Translations under genes and position numbers: made by a program
The notes under the pieces: model-generated
The model's database searches: none
What the model was told of the DNA's origin: nothing
Seen by the model: the letters and a program-made list of their open reading frames with translations, nothing else
Assembly (NCBI RefSeq): GCF_020614395.1
Contig: NZ_CP085324.1
Span: 1,865,564 to 1,929,563 of the forward strand
Length of the DNA stretch: 64,000 nucleotides
Origin: Salarchaeum japonicum
GTDB lineage: Archaea; Halobacteriota; Halobacteria; Halobacteriales; Halobacteriaceae
Direction: 5' to 3'
In this document: positions 8,535-17,163 of the stretch, one piece after another
How positions within the stretch are numbered: the stretch's first letter is position 1
Layout of the letters: each line of letters opens with the position of its first letter

Positions 8535-9872
8535 CTACAGTAGTGTTTTGCCGTCGAAGTCGGTGGTGTCGTAGTCGATGTCGAGGAGGTCGAGCATCGT
8601 GGGGGTGAGGTCGTAGAGGCTGGCGGCGTCGGTGCGGAGGCCGGGTTCGTCGGTGACGAGGAGGGCGTCGTCGAACGTGTGCATGCCGGTGCGGTGGCCG
8701 GTCTCGAACACGTCGTGGCCGTCCCGGAAGCCGGCTTTGAGGTCGAAGCCGTCGGTGGGGATGGCGACGAGGTCGGGCGCGATGTCGTCGTGCGGACCGT
8801 CGAAGGCGGCCTCCTTCTCCACGACGCGCTCGACCACCGGGGTGCCGTCGGGGCCGGTGAGGTCGCGGAGTTCGTCCGCGAGTTCGTCCCGAACGGCGTG
8901 GTAGTCGTCTTCGCGGACGCTCCCGCGGGGTTCGCGGCCGTCGAGGTTCAGGTAGAACCGGCCGGGGCTGAGCGAGTACGCGCGGGTGTCGTCGCTGATG
9001 TCCGCGAGCGTCTCCGGGTCGCCGTCGAAGTCGAGCCAGCCCTCGCGTTCGAGCCACGCGTTCGCGTACACCTCGTGGTCGAGGCTCGTGAACCCGTGGT
9101 CGGACGCGACGACGAGCGCCACGTCGTCCGGGAGGCTGTCGTGGAGCGCGCCGACGTACCGGTCGAGTTTCTCGTAGAACGCCAGGAACTCCTCGCGGTA
9201 GTCGCCGTCGGCGAGGTAGTCCCGGTAGAGGAAGTGGTTCACGTGGTCGGTCGCGGTGAACGCGCCGCAGAAGAAGTCCCAGTCGTTCGCGTCGACGAAG
9301 TGGTCGAACGCCTCGTAGCGCGCGTCGAGGGTGTCGTGGGCGTTCGCGAGGAAGTCGGACTTGTCGTCGCGGTGGCCGAGTTTCGCGTTCGTCTGGAGGC
9401 GATACCCGATGCCGTCGAGGTACTCCGCGACGGCGGGCGGGTGCGCGGCCTGTTCGACGCTCGGGGAGAGGAACCCCGACACCATCCGCTGGGCGTCCTG
9501 CTGGGGCGGCGCGGTGACCGGGACGTTCAGGACGGTGGCGTTCCGGTCGGCGGCCGTGACGTAATCCCAGACGCGGTCTGTCTGCACGTCGCCGCCCATC
9601 GGCACGTACGTCTCGTACGTCCCGGTTTCGCGGTCTTGAATCCCGTACACGCCCGTGCGCCCGGGGTTCTTCCCGGCGGTGAGCGCGGGCCAGCACGCGA
9701 GTTCGTCCGGCGGCGCGATGGAGTCGATAGTGCCGGTGCTACCGGCGTCAGCGAGAGCGGTGAGGTTCGAGAAGACGTCCGGGTGCTGGGCGACGAGGCT
9801 CGCCGGCACTCCGTCGAGACCCAGGAACGCGACCCGTGGCGCGCCGCCGCCGAGGCGGTCGAGCAATCCCAT
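8535..9872 (-). CDS. alkaline-phosphatase-superfamily phosphodiesterase/nucleotide pyrophosphatase
   Basis: 445 residues, no signal peptide, probably cytoplasmic. Superfamily metal-site features: GLDGVP near residue 20 (first Asp), LTAGKNPGRTGVYG near residue 65-78 (Thr as likely nucleophile), a TDHVNHFLY segment and SDHGF (Asp-His pair), and GHRTGMH near the C-terminus (last His). Members hydrolyse phosphomonoesters, phosphodiesters or pyrophosphates using two metal ions; the substrate here is unknown. Transcribed alone toward cetZ, with a terminator at 8444-8468. Confidence 0.82.
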   Translation of the reverse strand: MGLLDRLGGGAPRVAFLGLDGVPASLVAQHPDVFSNLTALADAGSTGTIDSIAPPDELACWPALTAGKNPGRTGVYGIQDRETGTYETYVPMGGDVQTDRVWDYVTAADRNATVLNVPVTAPPQQDAQRMVSGFLSPSVEQAAHPPAVAEYLDGIGYRLQTNAKLGHRDDKSDFLANAHDTLDARYEAFDHFVDANDWDFFCGAFTATDHVNHFLYRDYLADGDYREEFLAFYEKLDRYVGALHDSLPDDVALVVASDHGFTSLDHEVYANAWLEREGWLDFDGDPETLADISDDTRAYSLSPGRFYLNLDGREPRGSVREDDYHAVRDELADELRDLTGPDGTPVVERVVEKEAAFDGPHDDIAPDLVAIPTDGFDLKAGFRDGHDVFETGHRTGMHTFDDALLVTDEPGLRTDAASLYDLTPTMLDLLDIDYDTTDFDGKTLL

Positions 9873-9916
9873 ACGCCGCCTTCACGCGGCACCGTCAAGA
9901 AACTTCTCAGGCCGTC

Positions 9917-10015
9917 CTACTCGTCCGCGTCGTCCGCGTCCGCTCCGTCCTCGTCCTCGTAGTTGGTCGGAACGACCGTGACGTGCCGGATGCCGACGGA
10001 CTGTTTCGCTGCCAT
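9917..10015 (-). CDS. small acidic protein (32 residues), unknown function
   Basis: Short frame from ATG 10015 to TAG 9917: it starts MAAKQSVGIRHVTVVPTNYE and ends in an Asp/Glu/Ala tail. AT-rich sequence (CACACCTAAAATTACCC at about 10034-10050) lies about 20-35 bp upstream, as expected for a leaderless promoter. It sits alone between the phosphatase and pyrophosphatase genes. Codon use and the acidic end look haloarchaeal, but the length is too small to be sure. No family recognised. Confidence 0.45.
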   Translation of the reverse strand: MAAKQSVGIRHVTVVPTNYEDEDGADADDADE

Positions 10016-10111
10016 GGGCGAATGAAGGAGCGACACACACCTAAAATTACCCATGGGCATAACGCATCGGCTGGGGGCGTGCGAATGCGCGAGAAGAATA
10101 CGAGGGCGGCG

Positions 10112-10645
10112 TTACGCGAAGTTCTCCTGGTAGAGGTCTTGGGCGTGCTCGATGGCGTCCTTCGCGGCCTGCTTGTCCTGCCAGCCCAGCACTTCGACTT
10201 CCTTGCCCGCTTCGAGGTTCTTGTACGTCTCGAAGAACTCCTCGATCTCCTCTTTCTTCTGGTCGGTGACGTCCTCGATGTCCTCGATGTGGTCGTACCG
10301 GGGGTCTTCGACGGGCACCGCGATGACCTTGTCGTCCTTCTCGCCGTCGTCGTCCATCTCCATCAGGCCGACGGGACGGGCTTCGATGACGCAGCCGGGG
10401 AACGTCTGGTCTTTCACGAGCACGAGCACGTCGAACGGGTCCTCGTCGTCGTAGTAGGACTGCGGGATGAATCCGTAGTCGGAGGGGTAGTGGACGTTCG
10501 AGTGGAGGACGCGGTCGAGCATCACGCCGGGGATGTCCTTGTCGTACTCGTACTTGTTCCGCTCGCCCTTCAGGCACTCCACGACGGCGTAGATGACGTC
10601 GGGCGCGTCGGGGCCGGTTTCGAGGTCTTCCCAGAGGTTCGTCAT
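10112..10645 (-). CDS. ppa: inorganic pyrophosphatase (family I)
   Basis: 177 residues, the usual length for prokaryotic family I enzymes. Seen: KGERNKYEYDK near residue 30-40, VHYPSDYGFIPQSYYDDEDPFDVLVL (Tyr and Asp residues binding Mg2+ and pyrophosphate) near 52-76, and a DPRYDHIEDIEDV segment near 113. It hydrolyses cytosolic PPi to two phosphates, pulling biosynthetic reactions forward. The many Asp/Glu residues are typical of a salt-in cytoplasm. Single gene, divergent from padR. Confidence 0.96.
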   Translation of the reverse strand: MTNLWEDLETGPDAPDVIYAVVECLKGERNKYEYDKDIPGVMLDRVLHSNVHYPSDYGFIPQSYYDDEDPFDVLVLVKDQTFPGCVIEARPVGLMEMDDDGEKDDKVIAVPVEDPRYDHIEDIEDVTDQKKEEIEEFFETYKNLEAGKEVEVLGWQDKQAAKDAIEHAQDLYQENFA

Positions 10646-10726
10646 GTGGATTCGACTGCGTTGACGGGCCTAAAGGGCCTTTCGCATCGCTTCCGGCTGT
10701 CGAAACTCTCGACGGCGTGAGAAGCG

Positions 10727-10734
10727 TTTAAATA
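10727..10734 (+). promoter_or_regulatory. TATA box of the padR-like gene
   Basis: TTTAAATA centred about 26 bp before the ATG at 10757, the spacing for a leaderless archaeal transcript starting at the ATG. Confidence 0.75.
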
Positions 10735-10756
10735 GAGGGATGACATGTAATCCGGT

Positions 10757-11104
10757 ATGTCAGAGGCACAACGCGCGGTGCGTCAGGACGCCCGCGATCT
10801 GACTGCGTTCCAGAAGAACATCCTCGTCGTACTCGCGGAGGAGGCCCGCTACGGTCTCGCCATCAAACGCGAACTCGAAGACTACTACGGCGAAGAAGTG
10901 AACCACGGCCGTCTCTACCCCAACCTCGACGACCTCGTCAACAAGGGATTCGTGGAGAAGTCCGAACTCGACAAGCGCACGAACGAGTACGCGCTCACCG
11001 ACGACGGCTTCGCGGCCGTCCTCGACGACATCGAGTGGACGCTCAGCAAGTTCGTCACCGACGACGACCGCGCCGAGACCGTCCGCGACCTCGTCGGGAA
11101 CTAA
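10757..11104 (+). CDS. PadR-family winged-helix transcriptional regulator
   Basis: 115 residues. The winged-helix core has the PadR pattern: QKNILVVLAEEARYGLAIKRELEDYYGEEVNHGRLYPNLDDLVNKGFVEK, where the G-RLYPNLDDL helix is the DNA-recognition helix, followed by the wing EYALTDDGFAAVL. It lacks the long C-terminal dimerisation helix of full-length PadR, so it is a short subfamily 2-like form. Ligand and targets unknown. Convergent with the rnhA-operon gene; the two overlap by 4 bp. Confidence 0.88.
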   Translation: MSEAQRAVRQDARDLTAFQKNILVVLAEEARYGLAIKRELEDYYGEEVNHGRLYPNLDDLVNKGFVEKSELDKRTNEYALTDDGFAAVLDDIEWTLSKFVTDDDRAETVRDLVGN

Positions 11105-11652
11105 CTCGGGTACTGTTCTCCCGCTATTTCGAACACCGCGCGTAGCGACCGCTCCAGCGCCGCTTCCTGTTCGTCGGTCGGCCAGACGTTCCGCGGGTAG
11201 TACTCCTCGCGGAACTCCCGGAGTTCCGCGCGGGTCGCGGTCTCCATCCGCCGCGAGTAGTGGTTGCCCATGAAGTCCGCGAACGCCCGCGCGTTCGCCG
11301 CTTCGGCATCCCCGTGCGCCTCGCGCACCCGTTCGACGAGCGCGCGGTTGTGCTCCTCCACGGACTCCCACTCCTCGGCCTCGCCGCCCCGAGTGAGCGA
11401 GCGTTCGGCGGCGCGGTCGGTGTCCTCGATGCGCTCCACGCGAACCGTCCCGTCCGCCAGCCACTCCGCGGGATAGCAGACGAGCGTGTCGCCGTCGTCG
11501 TCCTCGCGGACGCGCGCCTCGTAGTCGTGTTCGGCGAGCAGGGCGTCGCGGCGCTCGCGGTACGCCGCCGCTTCCTCCTCGTCGCCGACGCGGCGCGCGA
11601 GCCGCGTCAGGCGTTCGGCCTCGTCCACGGCGTCCTCCGGAAGCTCAGTCAT
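11101..11652 (-). CDS. DUF7108-like protein of the rnhA operon
   Basis: 183 residues, soluble, very acidic, mainly helical (LTRLARRVGDEEEAAAYRERRDALLAEHDYEARVRED). It overlaps the end of rnhA by 8 bp and is translated with it. Haloarchaeal genomes repeatedly show this protein after rnhA, hence the name RnhA-operon protein. No catalytic motif is evident; a role with RNase H is inferred from the conserved pairing only. Confidence 0.75.
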   Translation of the reverse strand: MTELPEDAVDEAERLTRLARRVGDEEEAAAYRERRDALLAEHDYEARVREDDDGDTLVCYPAEWLADGTVRVERIEDTDRAAERSLTRGGEAEEWESVEEHNRALVERVREAHGDAEAANARAFADFMGNHYSRRMETATRAELREFREEYYPRNVWPTDEQEAALERSLRAVFEIAGEQYPS

Positions 11653-12238
11653 TGTCGAGCGCCTCGTTCGCCAGGTCGTCCGCGCGGTCGTTCACCTCGC
11701 GGGGGACGTGCGTGAGCGACCAGTCGTCGAACCGTTCGAGGAGTTCGCGCACCCGGACGCGTTTTTCCTTCAGCGTCGGGTCGTTCGTGTTCCACGCGCC
11801 CGTCACCTGCTTCACGACGAGCTGGGAGTCCCCGCGGATTTCGACCTCGTCGAACCCGTAGCGGTCGGCGGCTTCGAGGCCCGCGACGAGCGCGTCGTAC
11901 TCGGCCTGATTGTTCGTCGCGCGGCCGATGCGGTCGCCGCCCTCCGCGACGATGCCGTCGCCGGAGACGAGCACCCAGCCGACCGCGGCGGGCCCCGGGT
12001 TGCCGCGGCTCGCGCCGTCGAAGTAGACGTGCACGCGGCCCGCGTGGTCTTCGATGACGGCCGTGATGTCCGTGGGGCTCGCTCCCTGCACGACGACCGT
12101 CTCGTCGTACGCGACCGCGGTCGCGTCCCCCAGGCTCGCGCGCCAGCGCTCGTGTTCGGTGTTCCCGTCCTCGACGGACGCGCCGGCCGCCTGGAGGCGC
12201 TCGCGGGCGTCGTCGGGGTCGCAGTCGATAACCGGCAT
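11645..12238 (-). CDS. rnhA: ribonuclease HI (archaeal type) with N-terminal extension
   Basis: 197 residues from ATG 12238. The N-terminal 65 residues ([21 protein letters not shown]) form an extension found in haloarchaeal RNase HI. The catalytic domain follows: [20 protein letters not shown] (first Asp), [16 protein letters not shown] (Glu), [14 protein letters not shown] (Asp) and [14 protein letters not shown] (last Asp), giving the DEDD set. It cleaves the RNA strand of RNA:DNA hybrids during replication and repair. Longer upstream extension is non-coding. Confidence 0.93.
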   Translation of the reverse strand: MPVIDCDPDDARERLQAAGASVEDGNTEHERWRASLGDATAVAYDETVVVQGASPTDITAVIEDHAGRVHVYFDGASRGNPGPAAVGWVLVSGDGIVAEGGDRIGRATNNQAEYDALVAGLEAADRYGFDEVEIRGDSQLVVKQVTGAWNTNDPTLKEKRVRVRELLERFDDWSLTHVPREVNDRADDLANEALDND

Positions 12239-12320
12239 TCGCCCGGTACGTGGTGGCTGGGGCGTAAACGCGTTGCGTGTTCCCCCGGGTTCGGGGATTC
12301 CGCGTGTAACGCGGCCGATG

Positions 12321-12328
12321 AATTTATG
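12321..12328 (+). promoter_or_regulatory. TATA box of tfb
   Basis: AATTTATG about 29-36 bp before the ATG at 12357, placed for a leaderless or nearly leaderless mRNA. A second AT-rich stretch (AATTTAAG) is too close to the ATG to act as the TATA box. Confidence 0.55.
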
Positions 12329-12356
12329 TGAAACACTACCACACAATTTAAGTACG

Positions 12357-13310
12357 ATGTCACGGTCCACTCGCGAGCGGGAGCGCACCGACACCACCGA
12401 GACCGACAGCGGCGTGCGGACGTGCCCCGAGTGCGAGTCGGACTCGCTCGTCCTGAACGCCGACCGCGCCGAGCTCACCTGCGAGGACTGCGGCCTCGTC
12501 GTAGAAGACGAACAGATAGACCGGGGGCCGGAGTGGCGTGCGTTCAACCACTCGGAGCGCCAGGAGAAGTCCCGCGTCGGCGCGCCAACCACCCAGACGA
12601 TGCACGACAAGGGCCTCACCACCCAGATCGACTGGAAGGACAAGGACGCCTACGGCCGGTCGCTCTCCTCCGAGAAGCGAAGCCAAATGCATCGGTTGCG
12701 GAAGTGGCAGGAGCGGATTCGGACGAAGGACGCCGGCGAGCGCAACCTCCAGTTCGCCCTCTCCGAAATCGACCGCATGGCCTCCGCCCTCGGTGTGCCG
12801 CGCTCGGTGCGCGAGGTCGCCTCCGTCATCTATCAGCGCGCGCTGAAGGAAGACCTCATCCGCGGCCGCAGCATCGAGGGCGTGGCGACGGCGTGTCTGT
12901 ACGCCGCCTGCCGGAAGGAGGGGATTCCGCGGAGCCTGGAGGAGATTTCCGAGGTATCGAGGGTGGAACGGAAGGAAATCGGCCGCACGTACCGGTACGT
13001 CTCTCAGGAGTTGGGGTTGGAGATGAAGCCCGTCGACCCGAAGAAGTACGTGCCGCGGTTCTCCTCGGAACTCCAGTTGTCGGAGGAGGCGCAGTCGAAG
13101 GCGAACGAAATCATCGAGACGACGGCCGAGCAGGGCTTGCTGTCGGGGAAGTCACCGACGGGGTTCGCGGCGGCCGCGATTTACGCCGCGAGCCTGCTCT
13201 GCAACGAGAAGAAGACCCAGCGCGAGGTCGCCGAGGTGGCGCAAGTCACCGAAGTCACCATCCGGAACCGCTATCAGGAACAGATAGAGGCGATGGGGAT
13301 TCACGGCTAG
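12357..13310 (+). CDS. tfb: transcription initiation factor TFB
   Basis: 317 residues from ATG 12357. N-terminal zinc ribbon with [24 protein letters not shown] (four Cys, about residues 22-44), a B-reader/linker region ([11 protein letters not shown]) and two cyclin folds (about 125-210 and 220-310), ending [19 protein letters not shown] binds BRE and TBP and recruits RNA polymerase. Haloarchaea carry several TFB paralogues with partly separate regulons; which one this is cannot be decided here. Confidence 0.95.
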   Translation: MSRSTRERERTDTTETDSGVRTCPECESDSLVLNADRAELTCEDCGLVVEDEQIDRGPEWRAFNHSERQEKSRVGAPTTQTMHDKGLTTQIDWKDKDAYGRSLSSEKRSQMHRLRKWQERIRTKDAGERNLQFALSEIDRMASALGVPRSVREVASVIYQRALKEDLIRGRSIEGVATACLYAACRKEGIPRSLEEISEVSRVERKEIGRTYRYVSQELGLEMKPVDPKKYVPRFSSELQLSEEAQSKANEIIETTAEQGLLSGKSPTGFAAAAIYAASLLCNEKKTQREVAEVAQVTEVTIRNRYQEQIEAMGIHG

Positions 13311-13366
13311 ACGGGTGTGTTAAGCGTACCGAAGGGGTTTTTGCCGCGTGATAGAAACGACGGGGC

Positions 13367-14086
13367 ATGAGTAACGCGTGGCGAAACTGGGACCACGTCC
13401 TGAAGGTCGACCCGGACAAGTCGCTCGTCGAGGGGGAGACGTTCGAGGACGTGTGTCGAACCGGAACCGACGCCATCGAGGTCGGTGGAACGCTGGACGT
13501 GACGTCGGAGAAGATGGAGCGCGTCATCGACGCGTGCCGGAAGCACGACGTGCCGCTCTACCAGGAGCCGTCGAACCCGGCGGTCGTGGTGGACGACGAG
13601 GCCCTGGACGGGTATCTCGTTCCCATCGTGTTGAACGCTGGCGGCGTCTCCTGGATTACGGGCGCGCACAAGGAGTGGGTGCGCATCGACGACGTGAACT
13701 GGGAGAAGACGACGACGGAGGCGTACATCGTCCTGAACGAGGAGTCGAGCGTCGCGGAGTTGACGGAGGCGAACTGCGACCAGACGCCGGAGGACGTGGC
13801 GGCGTACGCCACCGTCGCGGAACGCATGCTCGGCCAGGACATCGTGTACGTCGAGTACTCGGGCACCTACGGCGACCCCGAGGTCGTGGCGGCCGCGCAC
13901 GACGCGCTCGACGAGGCGACGCTGTTCTACGGCGGCGGTATCGGCGACTACGACGCCGCGTACGAGATGGGCGAGCGCTCCGACGTAATCGTGGTCGGCG
14001 ACCTCCTGCACGACGAGGGCTGTGACGCCGTCCGCGAGACCGTCGAAGGCGTGAAGGACGCGCACGGGAAGACCATCGACGCCTGA
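13367..14086 (+). CDS. phosphoglycerol geranylgeranyltransferase (GGGP synthase family)
   Basis: 239 residues with a TIM-barrel phosphate-binding pattern. It has the haloarchaeal GGGPS features KVDPDKSL at the first strand, [26 protein letters not shown] near residue 162 and [12 protein letters not shown] near 187. The family forms the first ether bond of archaeal membrane lipids, joining geranylgeranyl-PP to glycerol-1-phosphate at the membrane face. Haloarchaea can have more than one family member, so the substrate assignment is by homology only. Confidence 0.88.
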   Translation: MSNAWRNWDHVLKVDPDKSLVEGETFEDVCRTGTDAIEVGGTLDVTSEKMERVIDACRKHDVPLYQEPSNPAVVVDDEALDGYLVPIVLNAGGVSWITGAHKEWVRIDDVNWEKTTTEAYIVLNEESSVAELTEANCDQTPEDVAAYATVAERMLGQDIVYVEYSGTYGDPEVVAAAHDALDEATLFYGGGIGDYDAAYEMGERSDVIVVGDLLHDEGCDAVRETVEGVKDAHGKTIDA

Positions 14087-14180
14087 CCAGCCACGCTTTT
14101 AGTGGAGGTTTTGCGCCGCGCGACAGCGCGAGTGACTGGGTGGCCGGAGATTTCTTGACGTGAGCGGCCGTGGCGCAGGT

Positions 14181-14684
14181 ATGGCGACGGTGGACGACGA
14201 CGTGCTCGTGGAGGCGGCGAGTCTGGGCGGGAATCTCGGGGCGGTCGGACTGGTGGCGCTCCTCGAACGCGCGCACGAGGCCGACGCGCCCGGCGTGTCC
14301 CGGGCGGTGGTGGACGCGTACGTCTCGGAACTCGGGGACTCCATGGACGCGGACGCGTTGCGGAGCGAGGTCGGGGAGCGGTTGACGAACAGTCCGCGCT
14401 GGGTGACCGAGGGAGCATTGTACGAGGTGGCGAACGGCCGGGTGAGCCGGTTCCCCCGGGAGTGGCACGACGAACTCGACGCGGGGAGCGGGCTGGTGGC
14501 GTTCGTCCGCGTGCTCGGCGCTGACCGGGACGGGGAGGGCGTGCCGCTGGAACTCCTGGTCGCGGCGGCGGCGACGCTCGGCGGCCGCGGGGAGGCGGAG
14601 ACGCGGGACGCGGTCGAGTCCCTGACCGCTGACGGCGTGCTCGCGCGGGCGGACGAGTCGGTGCGGGTGGCGGAGTCGTCCTGA
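14181..14684 (+). CDS. hypothetical protein between lipid and CoA genes
   Basis: 167 residues from ATG 14181; a GTG at 14160 would add seven residues. Soluble and acidic. It seems to hold two helical repeats resembling winged-helix units: DVLVEAASLGGNLGAVGLVALLERAHEA near the start and PLELLVAAAATLGG...VESLTADGVLARADESVRVAES at the end. It lies 35 bp before pantoate kinase and may be co-transcribed. It recalls the haloarchaeal DUF7109 group, but I am not sure. Confidence 0.65.
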   Translation: MATVDDDVLVEAASLGGNLGAVGLVALLERAHEADAPGVSRAVVDAYVSELGDSMDADALRSEVGERLTNSPRWVTEGALYEVANGRVSRFPREWHDELDAGSGLVAFVRVLGADRDGEGVPLELLVAAAATLGGRGEAETRDAVESLTADGVLARADESVRVAESS

Positions 14685-14719
14685 AACGTTTATCCTCGCG
14701 GGCGGCCGAGGGAGAGAGG

Positions 14720-15547
14720 ATGACAGAGGGAGCGCGCGCGTTCGTCCCCGGGCACGTCACGGGGTTGTTCAGCATTCACCGCGACGACGACCCGGCGCGG
14801 GCGGGGTCGCGGGGCGCGGGACTGACGCTGACGGACGGCGTCACCGTGTCCGTGCGGCCGGCCGACGATTCTGTGGTGTTCCTGAACGGCGAGCGCGCGG
14901 ACGTGGCGGCGGTCGCGGGCGTGCTGGACGCGCTCGGCGTGACGGCGCGCGTGGAGGCGGAGACGCCGCTCCCCGTGGGCGCGGGGTTCGGCGTGTCGGG
15001 TGCGATGGCGCTGGGCGCGGCGTACGCGGCGAACGCGGTGTTCGAGTGCGGGCACGCGGAGAACGCGCTCGTCCGGCTCGCGCACGAGGCGGAGGTCGAG
15101 GCCGGCACCGGTCTCGGGGACGTGGTGGCGCAGGCGCGGGGCGGCGCGCCGATTCGGGAGGAACCGGGCGCGCCGCCGCACGGCCGACTGGACGGCGTGC
15201 CGGAGACGGCGCGCGTCGAGTACGCGTCGTTCGGCGGGCTGTCCACGGCCGAGGTGCTCTCCGGGGACACCGAGACGCTCTCCGCGGCGGGCGAGCGCGC
15301 GCTCGACCGACTGCTCGACGCGCCGACGCTCGACCGGTTCGTCGCGGAGTCCCGGACGTTCGCGTCCGAAGCGGGACTGCTGACGGACGACATCGACGAG
15401 GTCGTGGGGGACGTGTTGGACGCGGGCGGGCGGGCGTCGATGGCGATGCTCGGCCGGACGGTGTTCGCGCTCGACCACGGCCTCACGGACGCGGGGTACG
15501 ACGCCGAGGCCTGCCGGATTCATCCCGCGGGCGCGACGCTCCGGTAA
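14720..15547 (+). CDS. pantoate kinase (GHMP family)
   Basis: 275 residues. GHMP-kinase motif LPVGAGFGVSGAMALGAAYA (about residues 87-106, ATP loop), N-terminal FVPGHVTGLFSIH and C-terminal GGRASMAMLGRTVFAL. Archaea phosphorylate pantoate before joining it to beta-alanine, so this enzyme with the next gene replaces bacterial pantothenate synthetase and kinase in CoA synthesis. The gene order pantoate kinase then phosphopantothenate synthetase, 37 bp apart, supports the call. Confidence 0.92.
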   Translation: MTEGARAFVPGHVTGLFSIHRDDDPARAGSRGAGLTLTDGVTVSVRPADDSVVFLNGERADVAAVAGVLDALGVTARVEAETPLPVGAGFGVSGAMALGAAYAANAVFECGHAENALVRLAHEAEVEAGTGLGDVVAQARGGAPIREEPGAPPHGRLDGVPETARVEYASFGGLSTAEVLSGDTETLSAAGERALDRLLDAPTLDRFVAESRTFASEAGLLTDDIDEVVGDVLDAGGRASMAMLGRTVFALDHGLTDAGYDAEACRIHPAGATLR

Positions 15548-15584
15548 ACGGCTCTTTTTTCCCGGGGCGCGCGTGAGGAGTGGT

Positions 15585-16337
15585 ATGAGCGACGTGGACG
15601 TGCCGGAAGACCACCCGCGCTACGAGTCCCTCCTCACCCGCCACCGCATCGAGGAGGGCGTCGAGAAGGGCATCACGAGCAAGCAGGGACTCATCGCGGA
15701 GGGCCGCGGCGAGGCGTTCGACTACCTCCTCGGGGAGGAGACGACGGAGAGCGCGGACGCGGCCGCGCGCGCCGCCGCGGCCCACCTCTTGCTCGCACGC
15801 CATCCCGTGCTCTCGGTGAACGGGAACGTCGCCGCGCTCGTGCCCGGCGAGATGGTGGAACTGTCGGAGGCCGTCGGGGCCGACCTCGAAGTCAACCTCT
15901 TCAACCGCACCGAGGAGCGGATGGAGGCCATCGCCGCGCACTTGCGCGAGCACGGCGCGAGCGACGTGAAGGGGCTGGCGGCGGACGCCAGCATCCCGGG
16001 GTTGTCGCACGAGCGCGCGAAGGTGGACGCGGACGGCATCTACGACGCGGACGTGGTGCTCGTCCCGCTGGAGGACGGCGACCGCGCGGCGGCGCTCGCG
16101 GAGATGGGGAAGACGGAGATAGTGGTCGACCTGAACCCGATGAGTCGGTCGGCGCGGAGCGCGGCCGTCCCCATCATCGACAACATCCTGCGCGCGGTAC
16201 CGAACGTCACGCGGCACGCGCGCGACCTGGCGGACGCGAGCGACGAGGAACTCCGCGATGTCGTCGAGTCGTTCGACCGGACGGCGGCGCTGGCGGCCGC
16301 GGAGCGCCGCATCCGGGAGGGTGTGGGTGACCGATAG
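15585..16337 (+). CDS. 4-phosphopantoate--beta-alanine ligase (phosphopantothenate synthetase)
   Basis: 250 residues from ATG 15585. Begins MSDVDVPEDHPRYESLLTRHRIEEGVEKGITSKQGLIAEGRGEAFDYLLGE, the conserved first part of the archaeal enzyme, then the SVNGNVAALVPGEMVELSE nucleotide-binding segment and DLNPMSRSARSAAVPIIDNILRAVPN near residue 182-208. It uses ATP to join 4-phosphopantoate with beta-alanine, giving 4-phosphopantothenate for CoA. Follows pantoate kinase in the same direction. Confidence 0.92.
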   Translation: MSDVDVPEDHPRYESLLTRHRIEEGVEKGITSKQGLIAEGRGEAFDYLLGEETTESADAAARAAAAHLLLARHPVLSVNGNVAALVPGEMVELSEAVGADLEVNLFNRTEERMEAIAAHLREHGASDVKGLAADASIPGLSHERAKVDADGIYDADVVLVPLEDGDRAAALAEMGKTEIVVDLNPMSRSARSAAVPIIDNILRAVPNVTRHARDLADASDEELRDVVESFDRTAALAAAERRIREGVGDR

Positions 16338-16348
16338 AACTACGGTGT

Positions 16349-16364
16349 TTTAGGCAAACCTAAA
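16349..16364. promoter_or_regulatory. DtxR-like palindromic operator
   Basis: Perfect 6-4-6 palindrome TTTAGG-CAAA-CCTAAA ending 5 bp before the ATG at 16369, where a leaderless transcript would start. Half-sites and spacing equal the known DtxR core TTAGG-N4-CCTAA. Binding of a metal-responsive DtxR/SirR/Idr-type repressor here would block initiation; that is an inference. Confidence 0.55.
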
Positions 16365-16368
16365 CCGT

Positions 16369-17163
16369 ATGTGTGGTGTGACGCTCGCCGACCTCCGACG
16401 GCGACTGACCGACCTCGCGACCGGCGGCTCCTACCGCGTCGCGTGCCTCGACACGGGTGAACGGCCCTACCCCGTCACCGACCAGCGCTTCCCCGACCGG
16501 GAGACCGCGCGCGACGCCGTGGAACTCGCGGCCAGGTACCGGGAGCGACTCGCCGCGTACGACCCGCGCGCGCCGACGTACGACCTCGCCGTCGAACACG
16601 CCCGCGACGCCGGCGGCGACCCCGACCGCGCGCCGCCCCGGGAGGCCTGCGGCCTGCTCGCGGGCGCGCTGTTCGACGCGCTCGGCGACTGCGGCGAGAC
16701 CGACGTGGAGCGCACGATTCTCGATACCTACATCGCGGCCGCGAGCGAGACCACCGACCCCGACGCGCTCGGCGTCGCGCTCCTCGACACCATCGCGGGC
16801 GTCTTGGACGACGCGCTCCCGCCCGCGCGCCAGCAGGCCGTCGTCGCGCGCGCCACCGACCACCTCCCGGAGGACGCCGACACGGTGGCGGCCGCGCTCG
16901 ACGCGCTCCGCGACGGGTCGCTGCTCTCCGGGTACGCGTACCGGACGCGCACCGGCCGCCTCGACCTCCGCCTCGACGGCTACGCGTTCGACGCGGACGA
17001 CGACCGCCTGCCGACGCTCCCGCTCACGGTGGCGCTCGCGCGCGCGAACCGAACCGTCGCTGTGACGGACGCGCACCGAACGCGGACGGGCGACTGGCGG
17101 CTGTCGCTCTCCCTGGACGCCGACGCGCCCCGCGGTCTCGCGCGGGCGACGGTGACGCCCTAG
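16369..17163 (+). CDS. hypothetical haloarchaeal protein downstream of a DtxR-like site
   Basis: 264 residues, no signal peptide or membrane segment. The N-terminal ~70 residues (ADLRRRLTDLATGGSYRVACLDTGERPYPV...YDPRAPTYDLAVEH) resemble a small haloarchaeal domain of about 80 residues (DUF7551/7552-like, from memory). The rest is helical and ends in a beta-rich stretch (SGYAYRTRTGRLDLRLDGYAFD). The gene is monocistronic, its stop overlapping the convergent thiR stop. The adjacent operator suggests control by metal (iron or manganese) supply. Function unknown. Confidence 0.72.
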   Translation: MCGVTLADLRRRLTDLATGGSYRVACLDTGERPYPVTDQRFPDRETARDAVELAARYRERLAAYDPRAPTYDLAVEHARDAGGDPDRAPPREACGLLAGALFDALGDCGETDVERTILDTYIAAASETTDPDALGVALLDTIAGVLDDALPPARQQAVVARATDHLPEDADTVAAALDALRDGSLLSGYAYRTRTGRLDLRLDGYAFDADDDRLPTLPLTVALARANRTVAVTDAHRTRTGDWRLSLSLDADAPRGLARATVTP

